A program made the translations under genes and the position numbers. The notes beneath the pieces are model-generated. The model was not told where the DNA came from. It saw only the letters and a program-made list of their open reading frames with translations, and searched no databases. This document shows, piece by piece, positions 26,658 to 35,985 of a DNA stretch of 64,000 nt (position 1 is the first letter of the stretch; every line of letters starts with the position of its first letter). Source of the DNA: RPQJ01 sp963748985 (GTDB taxonomy: Bacteria; Pseudomonadota; Gammaproteobacteria; Steroidobacterales; Steroidobacteraceae); assembly GCA_963748985.1 (NCBI GenBank), contig CAVVKQ010000004.1, positions 1-64,000 on the forward strand. Direction: 5' to 3'.

Positions 26658-28244
26658 ATGTCAGACACTCACCTCAGCGACATTTCGTTTACTCACCTCC
26701 ACTTGCCTGAATCGCTCGCCCGCGGCATCGCCGACGCCGGCTTCGAGCGCTGCACCCCGATCCAGGCGCAAACGCTGCCGCGCGCGCTCGCCGGATTCGA
26801 CATCGCAGGACAGGCCCAGACCGGCACCGGCAAGACCGCCGCGTTTCTCGTTGCGATGTATTCGAACCTGCTGCGGAAAGAGGCTCCAGCCGATCGTCCC
26901 GTCAACGCCCCGCGCGCGTTGATCATCGCGCCGACGCGCGAGCTCGCCGTGCAGATCCATCACGACGCCGAGATCCTCGGCCAGTACACGGGCCTGACGC
27001 TCGGCCTGGCCTTCGGCGGCGTCGACTACGAGAAACAGCGCCGGATCCTCGAAGAAGGCGTCGACGTGCTGATCGGCACGCCTGGCCGCCTCATCGACTT
27101 CTACAAGCAGCGCGTGTTCGACCTGCGCGCCGTGCAGGTCCTGATCCTCGACGAAGCCGACCGCATGTTCGACCTCGGCTTCATCACCGACATCCGCTAC
27201 ATCATGCGGCGCCTGCCGGCGCCGGATCAGCGGCTCAACCTGCTGTTTTCCGCGACGCTCGCGCAGCGCGTGCTCGAACTGGCGTTCGAGCACATGAACG
27301 ACCCGGAACTCGTGCGCATCGAACCCGACAAGATGACGGTCGATCGCGTGCGCCAGGTCGTCTACTACCCGTCGATGGACGAGAAGCCGCGCCTGCTGGT
27401 GGGCCTGCTGAAGCAGATGGACCCGCACCGCACGATGATCTTCGTCAACACGCGCCGTGGCGCCGAAGAACTCGAGGCGATGCTCAAGGCCAACGGCTTC
27501 AACGCCGAGGCGATCTCCGGCGACGTGCCGCAGAACAAGCGCCTGCGCATGATCCGCGACTTCCACAGCGGCGAACTCGCGATCCTGATCGGGACGGACG
27601 TCGCTTCGCGCGGCCTGCACATCCCCGACGTCAGCCACGTCTTCAACTACGACCTGCCGCAGGACCCGGAAGACTACGTGCATCGCATCGGCCGGACCGC
27701 GCGGGCGGGCGCCGAGGGCGACGCCATCAGCCTCGGCTGCGAGGACTACGTGCAGTCGCTGCCGGACATCGAGGACTACATCGGGCGCAAGATTGCGGTC
27801 GCCTCCGTGGCGCAGGAACTGCTCGCGGAGATCACCGTGCCGCGCTACGAGCGCCGTCGCTTCAGCGGTCCGGGCGGTGGTTCGCGCGGGGGCAGCGGTG
27901 GTGGTGGACGCGGTGGACGCAGCGGCCCGCCGCGCAGCGGTGGTGGCGGTGGCGGACGCAGTCGCAGCGGCAGCAGCGGTGGCGGTCCGCGTCGGGATGG
28001 GCATTCATCGTCGAGCAGGCCCTCGCCAAGGCCCAATCCCCAACCCTCTCCCGCGGTTGCGGGAGACGGCGCCAGAGCAGAACCTGCACCCCGGCAGCCC
28101 ACTCCCGCGGGCGACGGCGAAAACGGCGCTCCCCGCTCGCGTCGTCGTCGCGGCGGACGCGGACGTTCGGGCGGCCCGCATGGCGAAAGCACCACTGCGC
28201 CTCAGGGCGGCGGTGATTCCGGCCCCGCGCCGGCAGAGAGCTGA
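26658..28244 (+). CDS. rhlB: DEAD-box RNA helicase RhlB
   Basis: 528 residues. The N-terminus SDTHLSDISFTHL and the Q motif GFERCTPIQAQTLP closely follow E. coli RhlB. Helicase motifs in order: AQTGTGKT, PTRELAVQ, GTPGRLID, DEADRMFDLGF, SAT, IGTDVASRGLHIP and HRIGRTARAG. After about residue 395 comes a 130-residue low-complexity tail rich in Gly, Arg, Ser and Pro, longer than the roughly 30-residue E. coli tail; it may bind RNA or RNase E. The protein unwinds mRNA for the degradosome. Its gene is divergent from trxA-rho, as in enterobacteria, and overlaps the converging HAD gene by 43 bases. Confidence 0.94.
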   Translation: MSDTHLSDISFTHLHLPESLARGIADAGFERCTPIQAQTLPRALAGFDIAGQAQTGTGKTAAFLVAMYSNLLRKEAPADRPVNAPRALIIAPTRELAVQIHHDAEILGQYTGLTLGLAFGGVDYEKQRRILEEGVDVLIGTPGRLIDFYKQRVFDLRAVQVLILDEADRMFDLGFITDIRYIMRRLPAPDQRLNLLFSATLAQRVLELAFEHMNDPELVRIEPDKMTVDRVRQVVYYPSMDEKPRLLVGLLKQMDPHRTMIFVNTRRGAEELEAMLKANGFNAEAISGDVPQNKRLRMIRDFHSGELAILIGTDVASRGLHIPDVSHVFNYDLPQDPEDYVHRIGRTARAGAEGDAISLGCEDYVQSLPDIEDYIGRKIAVASVAQELLAEITVPRYERRRFSGPGGGSRGGSGGGGRGGRSGPPRSGGGGGGRSRSGSSGGGPRRDGHSSSSRPSPRPNPQPSPAVAGDGARAEPAPRQPTPAGDGENGAPRSRRRRGGRGRSGGPHGESTTAPQGGGDSGPAPAES

Positions 28245-28921
28245 TCCAGGACGGAATCCCGCAGGTCTGCCAGCCTGCGCAGCCCGGCGATGCCCGCGAC
28301 CGGGGAATGCGGCGGACGCGTCGAGTCCGGCTGCAGCACCTGATAGATCCAGCCCACTTGCGCCTGGTGTGCTGCCTGCAGCACGGCCGCGCTGTCGTCC
28401 ACGAACAAGGTACGAGCGAGCGGCACATCGTGCCTGCGCGCGAGTTCCACCCAGAACTCCGGACGTTCCTTCGGCACGCCGAATTCGTGCGAGGACACGA
28501 GTTCGTCGAAGTGCCGCGACAGCTGTGTCTGCGAGTCCTTTACCTGCAGGCTGAGCGGGTGCGCATTGGTCGTCAGCAGCACGCGCTTGCCGAGGCCCCG
28601 CAGCAGGTCAAGGAAGTCCGCAGCGCCATCGAGGTAGCGGATCTCGTCGCGCAGTTCGTGCTTGAGCGCCGGAATGTCGAGCCCGAGTTCGTCGCTCCAG
28701 TGATCCACGCAGTACCAGTCGAGCGTGCCTCGCTTGGCGTCGAACCGCGGCCGCAGCTGCGCCATCGCCGCAGCGTGATCGAGGCCGCGTGCCTCACCCC
28801 AGCGCCGTGGCAGCACCTCGAGCCAGAACAGGTTGTCGAAATGCAGGTCGAGGACGGTGCCGTCCATGTCGAGGCACACGACGTCGACGCGGGACCATTC
28901 GGGGATCGGGAAGGAGGACAT
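28202..28921 (-). CDS. yrfG: HAD-family GMP/IMP nucleotidase (YrfG-like)
   Basis: 239 residues of the HAD superfamily with a cap-1 helical domain. Motif I is CLDMDGTVLDL, motif II Thr/Ser in LLTTNAHPLSL, motif III Lys in FGVPKERPEFW, and motif IV TLFVDDSAAVL. The opening segment DVVCLDMDGTVLDLHFDNLFW is typical of the YrfG/GMP-IMP nucleotidase group. The C-terminus overlaps the rhlB tail on the opposite strand, and its last residues (GAGPESPPP) are low complexity. The enzyme dephosphorylates purine mononucleotides. Confidence 0.86.
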   Translation of the reverse strand: MSSFPIPEWSRVDVVCLDMDGTVLDLHFDNLFWLEVLPRRWGEARGLDHAAAMAQLRPRFDAKRGTLDWYCVDHWSDELGLDIPALKHELRDEIRYLDGAADFLDLLRGLGKRVLLTTNAHPLSLQVKDSQTQLSRHFDELVSSHEFGVPKERPEFWVELARRHDVPLARTLFVDDSAAVLQAAHQAQVGWIYQVLQPDSTRPPHSPVAGIAGLRRLADLRDSVLDQLSAGAGPESPPP

Positions 28922-28992
28922 CGGCGCAGGGTGTCTGGACGACGCAAGCAGGTGGGCGAGGCCGGTATGATACGGCCGTCCATCACCGGGAG

Positions 28993-29811
28993 ATGAGCTT
29001 GAACACTGCCGTAACCCGCGACCCTGCGTCGCTGCTGCCCGAAGTGCTGCGGATCGTCGACGCCGCCGGCACCGCGATCCTCGAGGTCTACGCTTCCGGC
29101 CACGACGTCGAATACAAAGCCGACGATTCGCCGATTACGCGCGCGGACCGCGCCGCGCACGACATCCTGAGCGCCGGGCTGCGCCAGCTCACCCCGGACA
29201 TCCCCGTGCTTTCGGAAGAGTCGGCAGCCGAGCAAGCACCGGACGTCAGGCACCGGTGGAGCGATTTCTGGCTGATCGATCCACTCGACGGCACCAAGGA
29301 GTTCATCAACCGCAACGGCGAGTTCACGGTCAACGTCGCGCTGGTCCGTGACCACAAGCCCGTCCTCGGCGTAGTGGCGGCGCCCGTGCTCAACCTCGTT
29401 TACTACGGCGTCGCAGGCGCCGGCGCGTTCGTCGCGCACGAGGGTGGCGTTGCGCAGCCTATCCAGGTACGTCACCCCGCCGCGGACCCGCTCGTGATCG
29501 TCGGCAGCCGCTCGCATCGCGGCGACTCGCTCGACAGCGTGCTCGAGCGGATCGGCGCGCACGAAATGCGGCCGATGGGCAGCTCGCTCAAGTTCTGCCT
29601 GGTCGCCGAGGGGACGGCCGACTTCTACCCGCGCCTGGGACCGACCTGCGAATGGGACACCGCGGCTGCGCAGGCGGTGGTCGAGGCGGCCGGCGGGTCG
29701 GTGACGACGCTGGATGGCCTGCCCCTGCGCTACAACGAGCGCGACACACTGTTGAACCCGCATTTCCTGGCGTACGGCGACGCCTCCCGCCACTGGCACA
29801 AGCTGTTTTGA
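28993..29811 (+). CDS. cysQ: 3'(2'),5'-bisphosphate nucleotidase CysQ
   Basis: 272 residues of the inositol-monophosphatase fold. Metal-site motifs: EYKADDSPITRADRAAH, PVLSEES, DFWLIDPLDGTKEF and the C-terminal GPTCEWDTAAAQAVVEAAGG. ATG 28993 directly abuts GGAG. A TTG at 28999, 6 bases after GGAG, may be the true start, removing two residues. CysQ hydrolyses PAP formed in sulfate assimilation to AMP. It begins a plus-strand run of closely spaced genes ending with ArfB. Confidence 0.94.
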   Translation: MSLNTAVTRDPASLLPEVLRIVDAAGTAILEVYASGHDVEYKADDSPITRADRAAHDILSAGLRQLTPDIPVLSEESAAEQAPDVRHRWSDFWLIDPLDGTKEFINRNGEFTVNVALVRDHKPVLGVVAAPVLNLVYYGVAGAGAFVAHEGGVAQPIQVRHPAADPLVIVGSRSHRGDSLDSVLERIGAHEMRPMGSSLKFCLVAEGTADFYPRLGPTCEWDTAAAQAVVEAAGGSVTTLDGLPLRYNERDTLLNPHFLAYGDASRHWHKLF

Positions 29812-29823
29812 GCCCCGCCCACC

Positions 29824-30129
29824 GTGGAACTCTCGTGGAGCCTGCTGCTCCTGTGCATCGCCTTCAGCGGCTTCGTGCTGTTCTGGCACGACGCGCTCGG
29901 TGCACGTGAGCGGGCCAACGACGCAGCCCGTGAAACGTGCGTTGCGACGGGAGGCATCCTGCTCGACGGGACCGTCGCCTTCCGGTCGATCAAGGTCGTG
30001 CGGGCCGCCGGCGGGCGGCTGGCCTTCGAGCGTACCTATCTCTTCGATTACACGCTCGACGGCAATACCCGGCAGCAGGGGTTCGTCGTGATGTTCGGGC
30101 AGCGTGTGGAGACCATCGGGCTGGACTAG
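29824..30129 (+). CDS. DUF3301 membrane-anchored protein
   Basis: 101 residues from GTG 29824, 12 bases after cysQ. A single N-terminal transmembrane helix (LSWSLLLLCIAFSGFVLFW) is followed by a small domain with AARETC, VAFRSIKV, FERTYLFDYTLDG and GFVVMFGQRVE, the pattern of the gammaproteobacterial DUF3301 family. The function is unknown. The order cysQ-DUF3301 suggests co-transcription. Confidence 0.86.
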   Translation: MELSWSLLLLCIAFSGFVLFWHDALGARERANDAARETCVATGGILLDGTVAFRSIKVVRAAGGRLAFERTYLFDYTLDGNTRQQGFVVMFGQRVETIGLD

Positions 30130-30194
30130 CTCCCTTTTTGCGCGGCCGGGGGCTAAAGTAGCTGCCCCGTACCGGACCACGAACAGCGCCTGCG

Positions 30195-30419
30195 ATGGCT
30201 GAACAGACGGACAACGTCGACACCGAGACGTTCCAGAACCTGCACCGATTGCGGGGCCTGCGCATCGAGCATCGCGACCTCGACGACGTGATCCATCGCC
30301 TGCAGCTCGACCTCTACGTGGACCAGGTACAGCTGCGCCGGCTGAAGAAACGCAAGCTCCTGCTGAAGGACCAGATCGCCCGCCTCGAGAGCCAGCTGAT
30401 CCCGGACCTCAACGCGTGA
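30195..30419 (+). CDS. DUF465 / YdcH-type small protein
   Basis: 74 residues, highly charged and predicted fully helical. The family core is visible: FQNLHRLRGLRIEHRDLDDVIHRL then QLRRLKKRKLLLKDQI. The family (YdcH) folds as a helical hairpin of unknown role. It ends 4 bases before the MscS start, so the pair is one transcript. Confidence 0.87.
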   Translation: MAEQTDNVDTETFQNLHRLRGLRIEHRDLDDVIHRLQLDLYVDQVQLRRLKKRKLLLKDQIARLESQLIPDLNA

Positions 30420-30423
30420 CCGG

Positions 30424-31740
30424 ATGAAAACCCAGCTGCAGGTGATCGGGGACGCCCTGGCAACCCTGCAACAGCCCGAAAACTTCCTGCAGCTGGTTGT
30501 CATCGCCGGCGCGCTGCTGCTCGGCTGGTGGGCCGCCATCCACGCCCGCTCGCACATCACGGTCTCGCCTGAGCCCGAAAACCTGCCCGACCGCGCGCGC
30601 GAACTGCTCTTCGTCGGCGCGCCACCGGCCCTGACCCTCATGATCCTGGCCGCAGTCGACGGCCTGCTGCACGCGTCGGGGCTGCAGGCCGGTATGGTGG
30701 ACGTGGCGGTGCAGCTGATCGGGCTGCTGCTGCTGATCAGGGTGGTCATCTACGTGCTGCGCGTGTCGCTCGGTACCCGCGCCCGGCTCAAGGGCTGGGG
30801 CGCCGCGATCACCGGCGTGATCTGGATCTTTCTCTCGCTGCACCTGCTGGGCTGGGGCGACGAGGTCATCCGCGCCCTCGACGGCATCGGCATGCAGGCG
30901 GGCAAGACGCGCATCTCCGTCTGGTCGGTGATGAAGCTGCTGGTCACCGTCAGTGTCTTCGTGCTGCTCGCGCTGTGGATTTCGCGCTGGCTCGAGCGCC
31001 ACGTGCTGAAGCTCGACGCGCTCGCCCCGACGATGCGCATCGGCATCGCGAAGTTCGTGCAGGCATTCCTGGTCGGACTCTCCGTGCTGGTCGGGCTGAA
31101 TGCAGCAGGCCTCGACCTGACGACGTTGAACGTGCTCACGGGCGCGATCGGCATCGGCCTCGGCTTCGGCCTGCAGAGCATCGCGGCCAATTTCGTCAGC
31201 GGCTTCGTGCTGCTGATGGACCGCTCGATCAAGCCGGGCGACGTCATCAGTTTCACCGGCACCACGGGCACCGCGACCGAAGGGTTCGGCTGGGTCGAGG
31301 AACTGCGTGGCCGCTACGTCGTCGTGCGCGACCGCGATGGCGTCGAGACCCTGGTGCCGAACCAGCACCTGATCACCAACCCGGTGATCAACTGGAGCTA
31401 CACGGACCCTCGCGTGCGGCTGAAGCTGCCGATCCGCGTGAGCTACAAGGACGACCCCGAAGTCGCGATGAAACTGCTGTTGCAGGCCACCGACGGACAT
31501 CCCCGCATCCTGCACGAGCCGGCGCCGGTTTCACGCCTGATCGGATTCGGCGACCACGGCATCGAGCTCGAGCTGCGCTTCTGGATCCCGGATCCGCAGG
31601 AAGGCGTCAACAACGTCCGGTCCGACGTGAACCGCCGCATCTGGCGACTGTTCAGGGAAAACGGCGTCACGATTCCGGTTGCGCAGCGCGAGATCCGCGT
31701 CGAGATGGCACCCGCCTCGCCCGTCGCCCCGCGCGACTGA
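30424..31740 (+). CDS. MscS-family mechanosensitive channel
   Basis: 438 residues. About five hydrophobic helices fill residues 20-220. The pore-lining TM3 and beta domain signature is GAIGIGLGFGLQSIAANFVSG followed by DRSIKPGDVI, then RGRYVVVRDRDGVETLVPNQHLITN and INWSY. The C-terminal alpha/beta vestibule domain includes VKLPIRVSYKDDP-type sequence and RFWIPDPQEG. The extra N-terminal helices make it longer than E. coli MscS (286 residues). It probably releases solutes on hypo-osmotic shock. Confidence 0.92.
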   Translation: MKTQLQVIGDALATLQQPENFLQLVVIAGALLLGWWAAIHARSHITVSPEPENLPDRARELLFVGAPPALTLMILAAVDGLLHASGLQAGMVDVAVQLIGLLLLIRVVIYVLRVSLGTRARLKGWGAAITGVIWIFLSLHLLGWGDEVIRALDGIGMQAGKTRISVWSVMKLLVTVSVFVLLALWISRWLERHVLKLDALAPTMRIGIAKFVQAFLVGLSVLVGLNAAGLDLTTLNVLTGAIGIGLGFGLQSIAANFVSGFVLLMDRSIKPGDVISFTGTTGTATEGFGWVEELRGRYVVVRDRDGVETLVPNQHLITNPVINWSYTDPRVRLKLPIRVSYKDDPEVAMKLLLQATDGHPRILHEPAPVSRLIGFGDHGIELELRFWIPDPQEGVNNVRSDVNRRIWRLFRENGVTIPVAQREIRVEMAPASPVAPRD

Positions 31741-31749
31741 GAGCGGGCG

Positions 31750-32172
31750 GTGCCCTTCGCAATCAACGAATCGCTTTCGATTCCGGACGACCTGATCGAG
31801 TTCCGCGCCGTGCGTGCATCGGGACCGGGCGGCCAGAACGTCAACAAGGTCTCCAACGCCGTCGAGCTGCGTTTCGATTCAGCGCTCTGGAACGAGCTAT
31901 GGCCGAACGCACGCGCACGACTGAAGCGTCTCGCGGGACGCCGCATGACGGACGCGGGAATGATCGTCATCGATGCGCAGCGTCTGCGTTCACAGGAACA
32001 GAATCGCGCGGATGCACTCGAGCGGCTGCGCACGATGATCGTGGCAGCCCTGGTCGAACCCAAGCCTCGCCGCAAGACGAGGCCGACGCGTGCATCGAAG
32101 GTGAAGCGCCTCGAGGGCAAGACGCAGCGCGGCAAAGTGAAGGTGTTGCGCCAGAAGAAGTTCGAGGACTGA
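31750..32172 (+). CDS. arfB: Alternative ribosome-rescue factor ArfB (YaeJ)
   Basis: 140 residues from GTG 31750. The catalytic GGQ is at 27-29 in RASGPGGQNVNK, as in class I release factors. The long basic C-terminal tail (KPRRKTRPTRASKVKR and KVKVLRQKK), which enters the empty mRNA channel, is intact. ArfB hydrolyses peptidyl-tRNA on stalled non-stop ribosomes. It follows the MscS gene by 9 bases. Confidence 0.95.
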   Translation: MPFAINESLSIPDDLIEFRAVRASGPGGQNVNKVSNAVELRFDSALWNELWPNARARLKRLAGRRMTDAGMIVIDAQRLRSQEQNRADALERLRTMIVAALVEPKPRRKTRPTRASKVKRLEGKTQRGKVKVLRQKKFED

Positions 32173-32343
32173 ATGCGATCGCGCAGAGGCATGGCGACCG
32201 CCGGAGCCGCCGCGCCGGACGATCAGAAGACCGTAGGACAAATCCTGCGGCAGTTGCAGCGGTTGTCCGGAGTTGCGGTTGACGGGCTTGGGCCATCATG
32301 CGCTTGGCGCGCTGCGGCGCCGCGACTTACACGGAGTATCAAC

Positions 32344-32778
32344 ATGGCCAGCAAGACAATGTTCATCACTGCCGCGGTCCTGGGCCTTGCGCTCGGCGCC
32401 GCCGGATGCAACCGGCAGGAGTCCGCGCAGGAAGTACGCGAAGACGTCGCCGAGGCACGGCAGGACGCGAACGAGAGCGTTGCGGAACAGGAGGCGGATC
32501 TGCTCGCAGCAGCCGGTGGCAGCATGGACGATCGTGCGGAGGCAGAATATGCCGCCGCAATGGCGAGAGCGGATGGCGATCGCAAGGTAGCCGACGAAGC
32601 TTGCGAAGCGTTGAGCGGCGACGCGCAGGCCAACTGCAAGACGCAGGCGGAACAGGCGCACGATGCGGCGAAGGCACGGGCCCAGGCGCAACTCGACGCA
32701 GTCCGCCACAACTCCATGGGGCCAGGCACCGCGGTGACGCCAGCCCCGACGGAATCGACGGGCGCTACGGGCGGGTAA
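32344..32778 (+). CDS. Small Ala-rich lipoprotein
   Basis: 144 residues from ATG 32344 (GGAG 7 bases upstream; the frame is open to 32173 but lacks support). The signal peptide ends in lipobox GAAGC with Cys 22. The mature part is acidic, alanine-rich and helical (EVREDVAEARQDANES, EAEYAAAMARADGDR), with one cysteine pair (CEALSGDAQANC) that may form a disulfide, and a Pro/Thr-rich C-terminus. I do not recognise a specific family; it resembles envelope lipoproteins of the Lpp-like helical kind. Confidence 0.8.
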   Translation: MASKTMFITAAVLGLALGAAGCNRQESAQEVREDVAEARQDANESVAEQEADLLAAAGGSMDDRAEAEYAAAMARADGDRKVADEACEALSGDAQANCKTQAEQAHDAAKARAQAQLDAVRHNSMGPGTAVTPAPTESTGATGG

Positions 32779-32826
32779 ACCGACACGAACGAGATCCCGC
32801 CAGCACCGAACCCCGGCGGCTCGTCG

Positions 32827-35286
32827 TCAGCGATGCACGACCTGCAGTATCGAGTTGCGGATCTGCTCGTGCAGCACGAACTGCGCATCCGAGGCCACCG
32901 CCTCGAGCACCTTCGCATCGAACACGAGCTTGCCCTCGGCGGCCTCGCTGACGACGTTGCGCGCGCGCAGGCGCCCGACGAAATTTCCGAACAGCGCGCG
33001 GTCGAAGAATTCGGGTGAGTTGAGTTCGTACAGCATCGCCATGCGTTGCGCGGTCAGCTGGCACTGCCGCTCGAGCGCTTCCTGTGTCAGGCGCCCGCTG
33101 CCCGCGCGCAGCAGCAGGGAGATTGCCAGGTAATAGCGCTCGAGGATCGGCACGCTGATGCGCGCCAGCACCGACAGCTGCACGGCTTCGCTCGATTCGG
33201 CGGCCGGCCGCCGCCATTCGCTGCGATCGTCCGAGGCCGTGAGCAAGCCGTGGTTGAGCAGGTCCTCGAGCAACTCGTCGACCACCGCCGGCAACTCGTG
33301 CTCGCGCCAGTGCAGGAAGTACTCGTCCGCGACGTACGGATAGACGCGGCCCGCCAATCGCAGCAGGTCGACCCGCCGCACGGAAGTATTGTTGAGGAAG
33401 GCGCTCGCCAGCAACGAAGGCATCAGCAGCAGATGCAGGACGTTGTTGCGGTAGTAGCTCGACAGCACGGCGGTCGATTCGGACATGCCGACAATGTCGC
33501 CGAGCGGATGCGCTTGCCGGTAAAGCATGCGCAGCGAGTCGCAGTGCCGGATCATCGTCTGGCCATCGAGCGGCGTGACCCAGACGCGCGGCGAATACGG
33601 CGCCTGCCGCATCAGTGACGCATACAGCTCGAGCTGCCGGGCCAGGTCGGCCTCGCCCATGCGCTGCCGCGGCGTCGCGAGCAGCACCGTGCCCATCAGG
33701 TTGACCGGCGTCACGCACGCGGCGGCGTTGATACGCGTCATGATCTGGTGGGCCAGGTCGACGCAGAGCGGCGACAGCCAGGCGGGCTTTTCTTCCGTGA
33801 CCGGTTGCTGCCGATCCCAGCCCGGCACGTGGTGTGCGAGGAGGTCGTCGAGCGGCAGTGGTTCGCCGAAGCTGACGTAGACCTTGCCGAAGCGGCTGCG
33901 CAGTTCGGGCAGCGTGCGCAACATGCCGATGACCGATTCCTTCTCCTTCGGCCGTCCGGCCAACTCGCCGATGTAGGTGCGGCCCTCGACGAGGCGCTCG
34001 TAGCCGAAGTAAATAGGCACGAACACGACGGGGCGCACCGGCTTGCGCACGTAGGCGCGCACGGTCATCGCGAGCATGCCTGTCTTGGGCTGCATCAGGC
34101 GCCCCGTGCGGCTGCGGCCACCTTCGATGAAATACTCGAGCGAGTGGCCGCGCGCCATCATCGCGCCCAGGTAACGGGAGAACACGGCCGAGTACGTCGC
34201 GTTGCCGCTGAAACTGCGGCGCAGGAAGAACGCGCCGCCACGTCGCAGCAGCGAGCCGATGACCGGCATGTTGAGGTTGATACCCGCCGCGATGTGCGGA
34301 ACCGCATAACCCTTGTGGTACACGACATACGACAGCAGCAGGTAGTCCATGTGGCTGCGGTGGCACGGCACATAAACGATTTCACTGCCCTCGTCGACCG
34401 ACTGCAGGCTCGCAAAATTGGCGAGCTCGACGCCGTCGTAGAGCCGGTTCCACAGACGGCCGAGCATTCCCGACGCAAACACGACGAACGCGTGCGAATA
34501 GTTGGCCGCGATCTCGTACGCGTATCCGCGCGCCACCTTCAGCGCGTCGCGGCGCGAGACTTTCTTGTCCCGGACTTCCTGGCGCACCGCATCGCGTACC
34601 GCATGCGTGCGCAGCACTTCGGTCACGATCGTGCGCCGATGCGAGAGGTCGGGGCCGATCGTCGCCGCGCGCTGGTTGCGGAACTGCATGCGCAGCTGGC
34701 GCCACATCCGGCGCGGACCGCGCGGCATGCCCCGCGTCTCCGACATGGCGGACTGCACTGGCATCCTCTCGCCGAACAGCACCAGCAGGTTGCGGCCGTT
34801 GATCAGCAGCGAGAGGAACTTGCGGAAACGCCCGCCAATGTCCCAGTCCTCGGCAATCAGCAGCCGGAACCACGTGCGCTCACGATCCGGGGCGCGGCCC
34901 CAGAACAGGCTCACTGGAATCAGCTCGGGGTCGAACGAAATGTCCTCGCCAGCCGCGACCGTCAACGCGCGCAGTGCCTCGGGCATGCGGCGGTCGATGC
35001 GCTGCCCGAAAAAACCCGTGCGACGCTCGAGGAAGATCAACGAATCCGTCAGCACGGCCTTGGCGCCGACTGGCAGGTGCGGATCCGGCAAGCCCCGCTC
35101 GCGACAGACGTACTCGAGCACCGCGAGGTCGATCACGCTGCGCTTTTCGAGCGCGTACACGGGAACCCGACCGGTCCCGTGCTGCCACTTCGCATCGTCG
35201 GGCAGCACCGATGGCCGCACCCACAGGGCAACCAGCCCGCGGACGATCGGCAGTGCAAGCCGCTCGAAGGCGGAGAAGTCGCTCAT
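32827..35286 (-). CDS. plsB: Glycerol-3-phosphate 1-O-acyltransferase
   Basis: 819 residues, close to the E. coli PlsB length of 807. Acyltransferase block I HRSHMD is at 309-314, block III FIEGGRSRTG at 386-395 and block IV VFVPIYFGYE follows. The N-terminal region carries RVPVYALEKRS and IPVSLFWGRAPDRE, characteristic of the membrane enzyme. ATG 35286 overlaps the upstream methyltransferase stop by 4 bases, so translation is coupled; the open frame reaching 35406 is not used. It catalyses the first step of phospholipid synthesis with acyl-ACP or acyl-CoA at the inner membrane. Confidence 0.95.
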   Translation of the reverse strand: MSDFSAFERLALPIVRGLVALWVRPSVLPDDAKWQHGTGRVPVYALEKRSVIDLAVLEYVCRERGLPDPHLPVGAKAVLTDSLIFLERRTGFFGQRIDRRMPEALRALTVAAGEDISFDPELIPVSLFWGRAPDRERTWFRLLIAEDWDIGGRFRKFLSLLINGRNLLVLFGERMPVQSAMSETRGMPRGPRRMWRQLRMQFRNQRAATIGPDLSHRRTIVTEVLRTHAVRDAVRQEVRDKKVSRRDALKVARGYAYEIAANYSHAFVVFASGMLGRLWNRLYDGVELANFASLQSVDEGSEIVYVPCHRSHMDYLLLSYVVYHKGYAVPHIAAGINLNMPVIGSLLRRGGAFFLRRSFSGNATYSAVFSRYLGAMMARGHSLEYFIEGGRSRTGRLMQPKTGMLAMTVRAYVRKPVRPVVFVPIYFGYERLVEGRTYIGELAGRPKEKESVIGMLRTLPELRSRFGKVYVSFGEPLPLDDLLAHHVPGWDRQQPVTEEKPAWLSPLCVDLAHQIMTRINAAACVTPVNLMGTVLLATPRQRMGEADLARQLELYASLMRQAPYSPRVWVTPLDGQTMIRHCDSLRMLYRQAHPLGDIVGMSESTAVLSSYYRNNVLHLLLMPSLLASAFLNNTSVRRVDLLRLAGRVYPYVADEYFLHWREHELPAVVDELLEDLLNHGLLTASDDRSEWRRPAAESSEAVQLSVLARISVPILERYYLAISLLLRAGSGRLTQEALERQCQLTAQRMAMLYELNSPEFFDRALFGNFVGRLRARNVVSEAAEGKLVFDAKVLEAVASDAQFVLHEQIRNSILQVVHR

Positions 35287-35954
35287 CGCGGTGGCAGTCG
35301 GCCCGTGACGAGCAGATGCCGGTCGGAGACGGTCCTGACGCGGAAACTGTCGAGGCCGTGTGCCTGCAGTTGGGCGCGGATTTCGTCGGGTTCGAACGCG
35401 GCGCAAAGCGATGCGAGGAAGTCCAGGCGCAGCACGTCCGGTTCGTTCGCGGCGTACTGGTCGACGATGGCCTGCGCCGCCGCCACGGATGCCGGCCGTA
35501 ACAGGTCCATCACGAGCACAGCTGCGCCTGGGGCACCCGCCTCGCGCACCGCACGCCAGAACACATCCGGATCGTGCAGGTGGTGCAGCAGGCTGTTGCT
35601 GATGACGGCATCGTAGGCCGGCAACGGCAGTGAGGCGCCCGGCAGCAATCCTTCGATGAACTGCACGCGGCCGCCGAGTTCCGGGGATTCGTGCAGGCTA
35701 TCGCTGGCAAACCGCAGCATCGCCGCCGAGCCGTCGATGCCATGCACGGTGAGTCCGGCACGGCGAGTAGCCAGGCGCAGCACGATGTCGCCCGGACCGC
35801 AGCCGAGGTCGAGCACCGAGCCAGTCTGAAGTTCGGGAAACTCCGTCTCGAAATAGCCGACGAAGCGTTCATTGGGCTCGGCGAAGTCGGCCATCGCATA
35901 GGCACGCGCCTGCTCGGCCTCGTCCATGAGTTCAGGTTCAGTGATCCGCTGCAT
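35283..35954 (-). CDS. Class I SAM-dependent methyltransferase
   Basis: 223 residues. SAM-binding motif I is VLDLGCGPGD, motif II follows at VHGIDGSAAML, and post-motif SNSLLHHLHDPDVFW matches the ubiE/tRNA-methyltransferase-like group. The substrate is not evident. Its stop overlaps the plsB start, so both are made from one mRNA; a role in lipid or membrane metabolism is possible but unproven. Confidence 0.87.
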   Translation of the reverse strand: MQRITEPELMDEAEQARAYAMADFAEPNERFVGYFETEFPELQTGSVLDLGCGPGDIVLRLATRRAGLTVHGIDGSAAMLRFASDSLHESPELGGRVQFIEGLLPGASLPLPAYDAVISNSLLHHLHDPDVFWRAVREAGAPGAAVLVMDLLRPASVAAAQAIVDQYAANEPDVLRLDFLASLCAAFEPDEIRAQLQAHGLDSFRVRTVSDRHLLVTGRLPPR

Positions 35955-35985
35955 GGTCTCGCTCCGCCGCGGTCGCGGCGCGGCG

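Noticed and set aside
26483..26668. 61-codon minus-strand frame between trxA and rhlB
   Set aside because: Crosses the rhlB start codon, has no SD and no recognisable motif.
33748..35616. Open frame of 622 codons on the plus strand opposite plsB
   Set aside because: It is a shadow of plsB in GC-rich DNA; the minus frame has all PlsB motifs and this one has none.
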